A stretch of 5,729 nucleotides of DNA, taken from NCBI GenBank assembly GCA_023424355.1, contig JAFAEA010000339.1, positions 1 to 5,729 of the forward strand, written 5' to 3'. Below are positions 5,312 through 5,729 of the stretch, one piece after another. A model generated the notes under the pieces. That model had not been told where the DNA came from, did no database searches, and worked only from the letters and a program-made list of their open reading frames with translations. Position 1 is the stretch's first letter. Each line of letters starts with the position of its first letter. The DNA is from Chloroflexota bacterium (lineage in GTDB: Bacteria > Chloroflexota > Chloroflexia > Thermomicrobiales > UBA6265). A program made the translations under genes and the position numbers.

Positions 5312-5729
5312 ATGAACCGACGAGCATTTCTCGCGTCACTGACCGCAGCGCCGCTGGCAGCGAAACGCCCGGCAGTTAACGAGTTGCGGGTGAAGCAAGA
5401 GGCTGAAGATGAAACCATCATTCGCACCATCGTCACAGCTCACACATCTGCCGAGGCTGCGGAAGCCTATCGCCGGGGCTGGGCGGATAGTCCATACGAG
5501 ACTGAGGGCGAATGGTACGTGCAGTCATCTGAGCAGAAGCCACTTCCCAAAGTACTGCAGGCCATGCCTGGTTCGATGATGTTCTTCGAATGTTTGGAGG
5601 GCGAGGGAGCCGAAGAAACCATCTATCTGCTCACAGCATTCCGGCGCGATTTCATCACCGTGGTGTCGCAGATTCGGGGATACGACGAGGAATTGATGAT
5701 TGGCGTTGGCAATCACGTTCTGGATCAGG
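5312..5729 (+). CDS. Small RR-signal exported protein of unknown function, paralogue 2 (3' end outside window)
   Basis: The frame is open from ATG 5312 to the window edge, giving 139 residues without a stop. GAGGT (5301-5305) lies six bases before the start. It begins MNRRAFLASLTAAPLAA, a signal closer to the twin-arginine consensus (RRAFL) than that of its neighbour. The mature part carries the same pattern as paralogue 1: AEAYRRGW (50-57), SPYETEGEWYV (60-70), PG at 86-87 and TAFRR (108-112). After residue 112 the two differ by a short gap and drift apart. Such adjacency and similarity mean an old tandem duplication. A complete protein of about 175 residues would be expected if it follows its partner. 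Function is unknown. Confidence 0.78.
   Translation, partial: MNRRAFLASLTAAPLAAKRPAVNELRVKQEAEDETIIRTIVTAHTSAEAAEAYRRGWADSPYETEGEWYVQSSEQKPLPKVLQAMPGSMMFFECLEGEGAEETIYLLTAFRRDFITVVSQIRGYDEELMIGVGNHVLDQ

Noticed and set aside
1..5729. CRISPR arrays, rRNA genes, riboswitches or toxin-antitoxin-like gene pairs.
   Set aside because: No regularly spaced repeats, rRNA segments, recognisable aptamer cores or small overlapping gene pairs were seen on either strand.

Overview
The window reads as ordinary bacterial chromosome of moderate GC. Coding sequences have good Shine-Dalgarno sites, there is a bacterial tRNA-Gly with an encoded CCA end, and several products carry twin-arginine-type export signals. 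The mix of short RR-signal secreted proteins of unknown function, a soluble-type PQQ sugar dehydrogenase-like propeller and a DedA/VTT membrane protein would fit a Chloroflexota lineage such as the Thermomicrobia group. That placement is an impression from protein style, not something the sequence proves.

Layout. (1) Bases 1-108 hold the last 35 codons of a plus-strand gene of unknown function. (2) A hairpin at 135-170 lies between this gene and a convergent minus-strand pair, and can serve as a terminator for both. (3) The minus-strand pair spans about 2200 to 181. A VTT/DedA-type membrane protein is transcribed first, and a PQQ-dependent sugar dehydrogenase-like beta-propeller follows 31 bases later, probably as one operon. 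(4) Across a 178-base divergent intergenic region, a plus-strand gene at 2379-3344 encodes a Tat-type secreted protein of unknown function that may contain two related halves. (5) A complete insertion sequence at 3360-4500 (1141 bp, IS481-like) has near-perfect terminal inverted repeats and an AAGC target duplication. Its transposase frame is interrupted by one in-frame TGA. (6) A strong promoter starts one base after the target duplication and drives tRNA-Gly(GCC), followed by a textbook intrinsic terminator. (7) Two tandem paralogous genes, 4769-5299 and 5312 to beyond the window end, encode small RR-signal exported proteins of unknown function.

Working together: the membrane protein and the propeller look co-transcribed, but no shared pathway can be read from the sequence. 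The two tandem paralogues almost certainly act in the same compartment and probably in related roles. The insertion sequence looks recent. Removing it and one AAGC copy puts the stop codon of the 2379-3344 gene only 19 bases from the tRNA promoter. No clearly new biological system is visible. The points most worth a second look are the UGA inside an otherwise intact transposase, the insertion point against the tRNA promoter, and the tandem family of small exported proteins.
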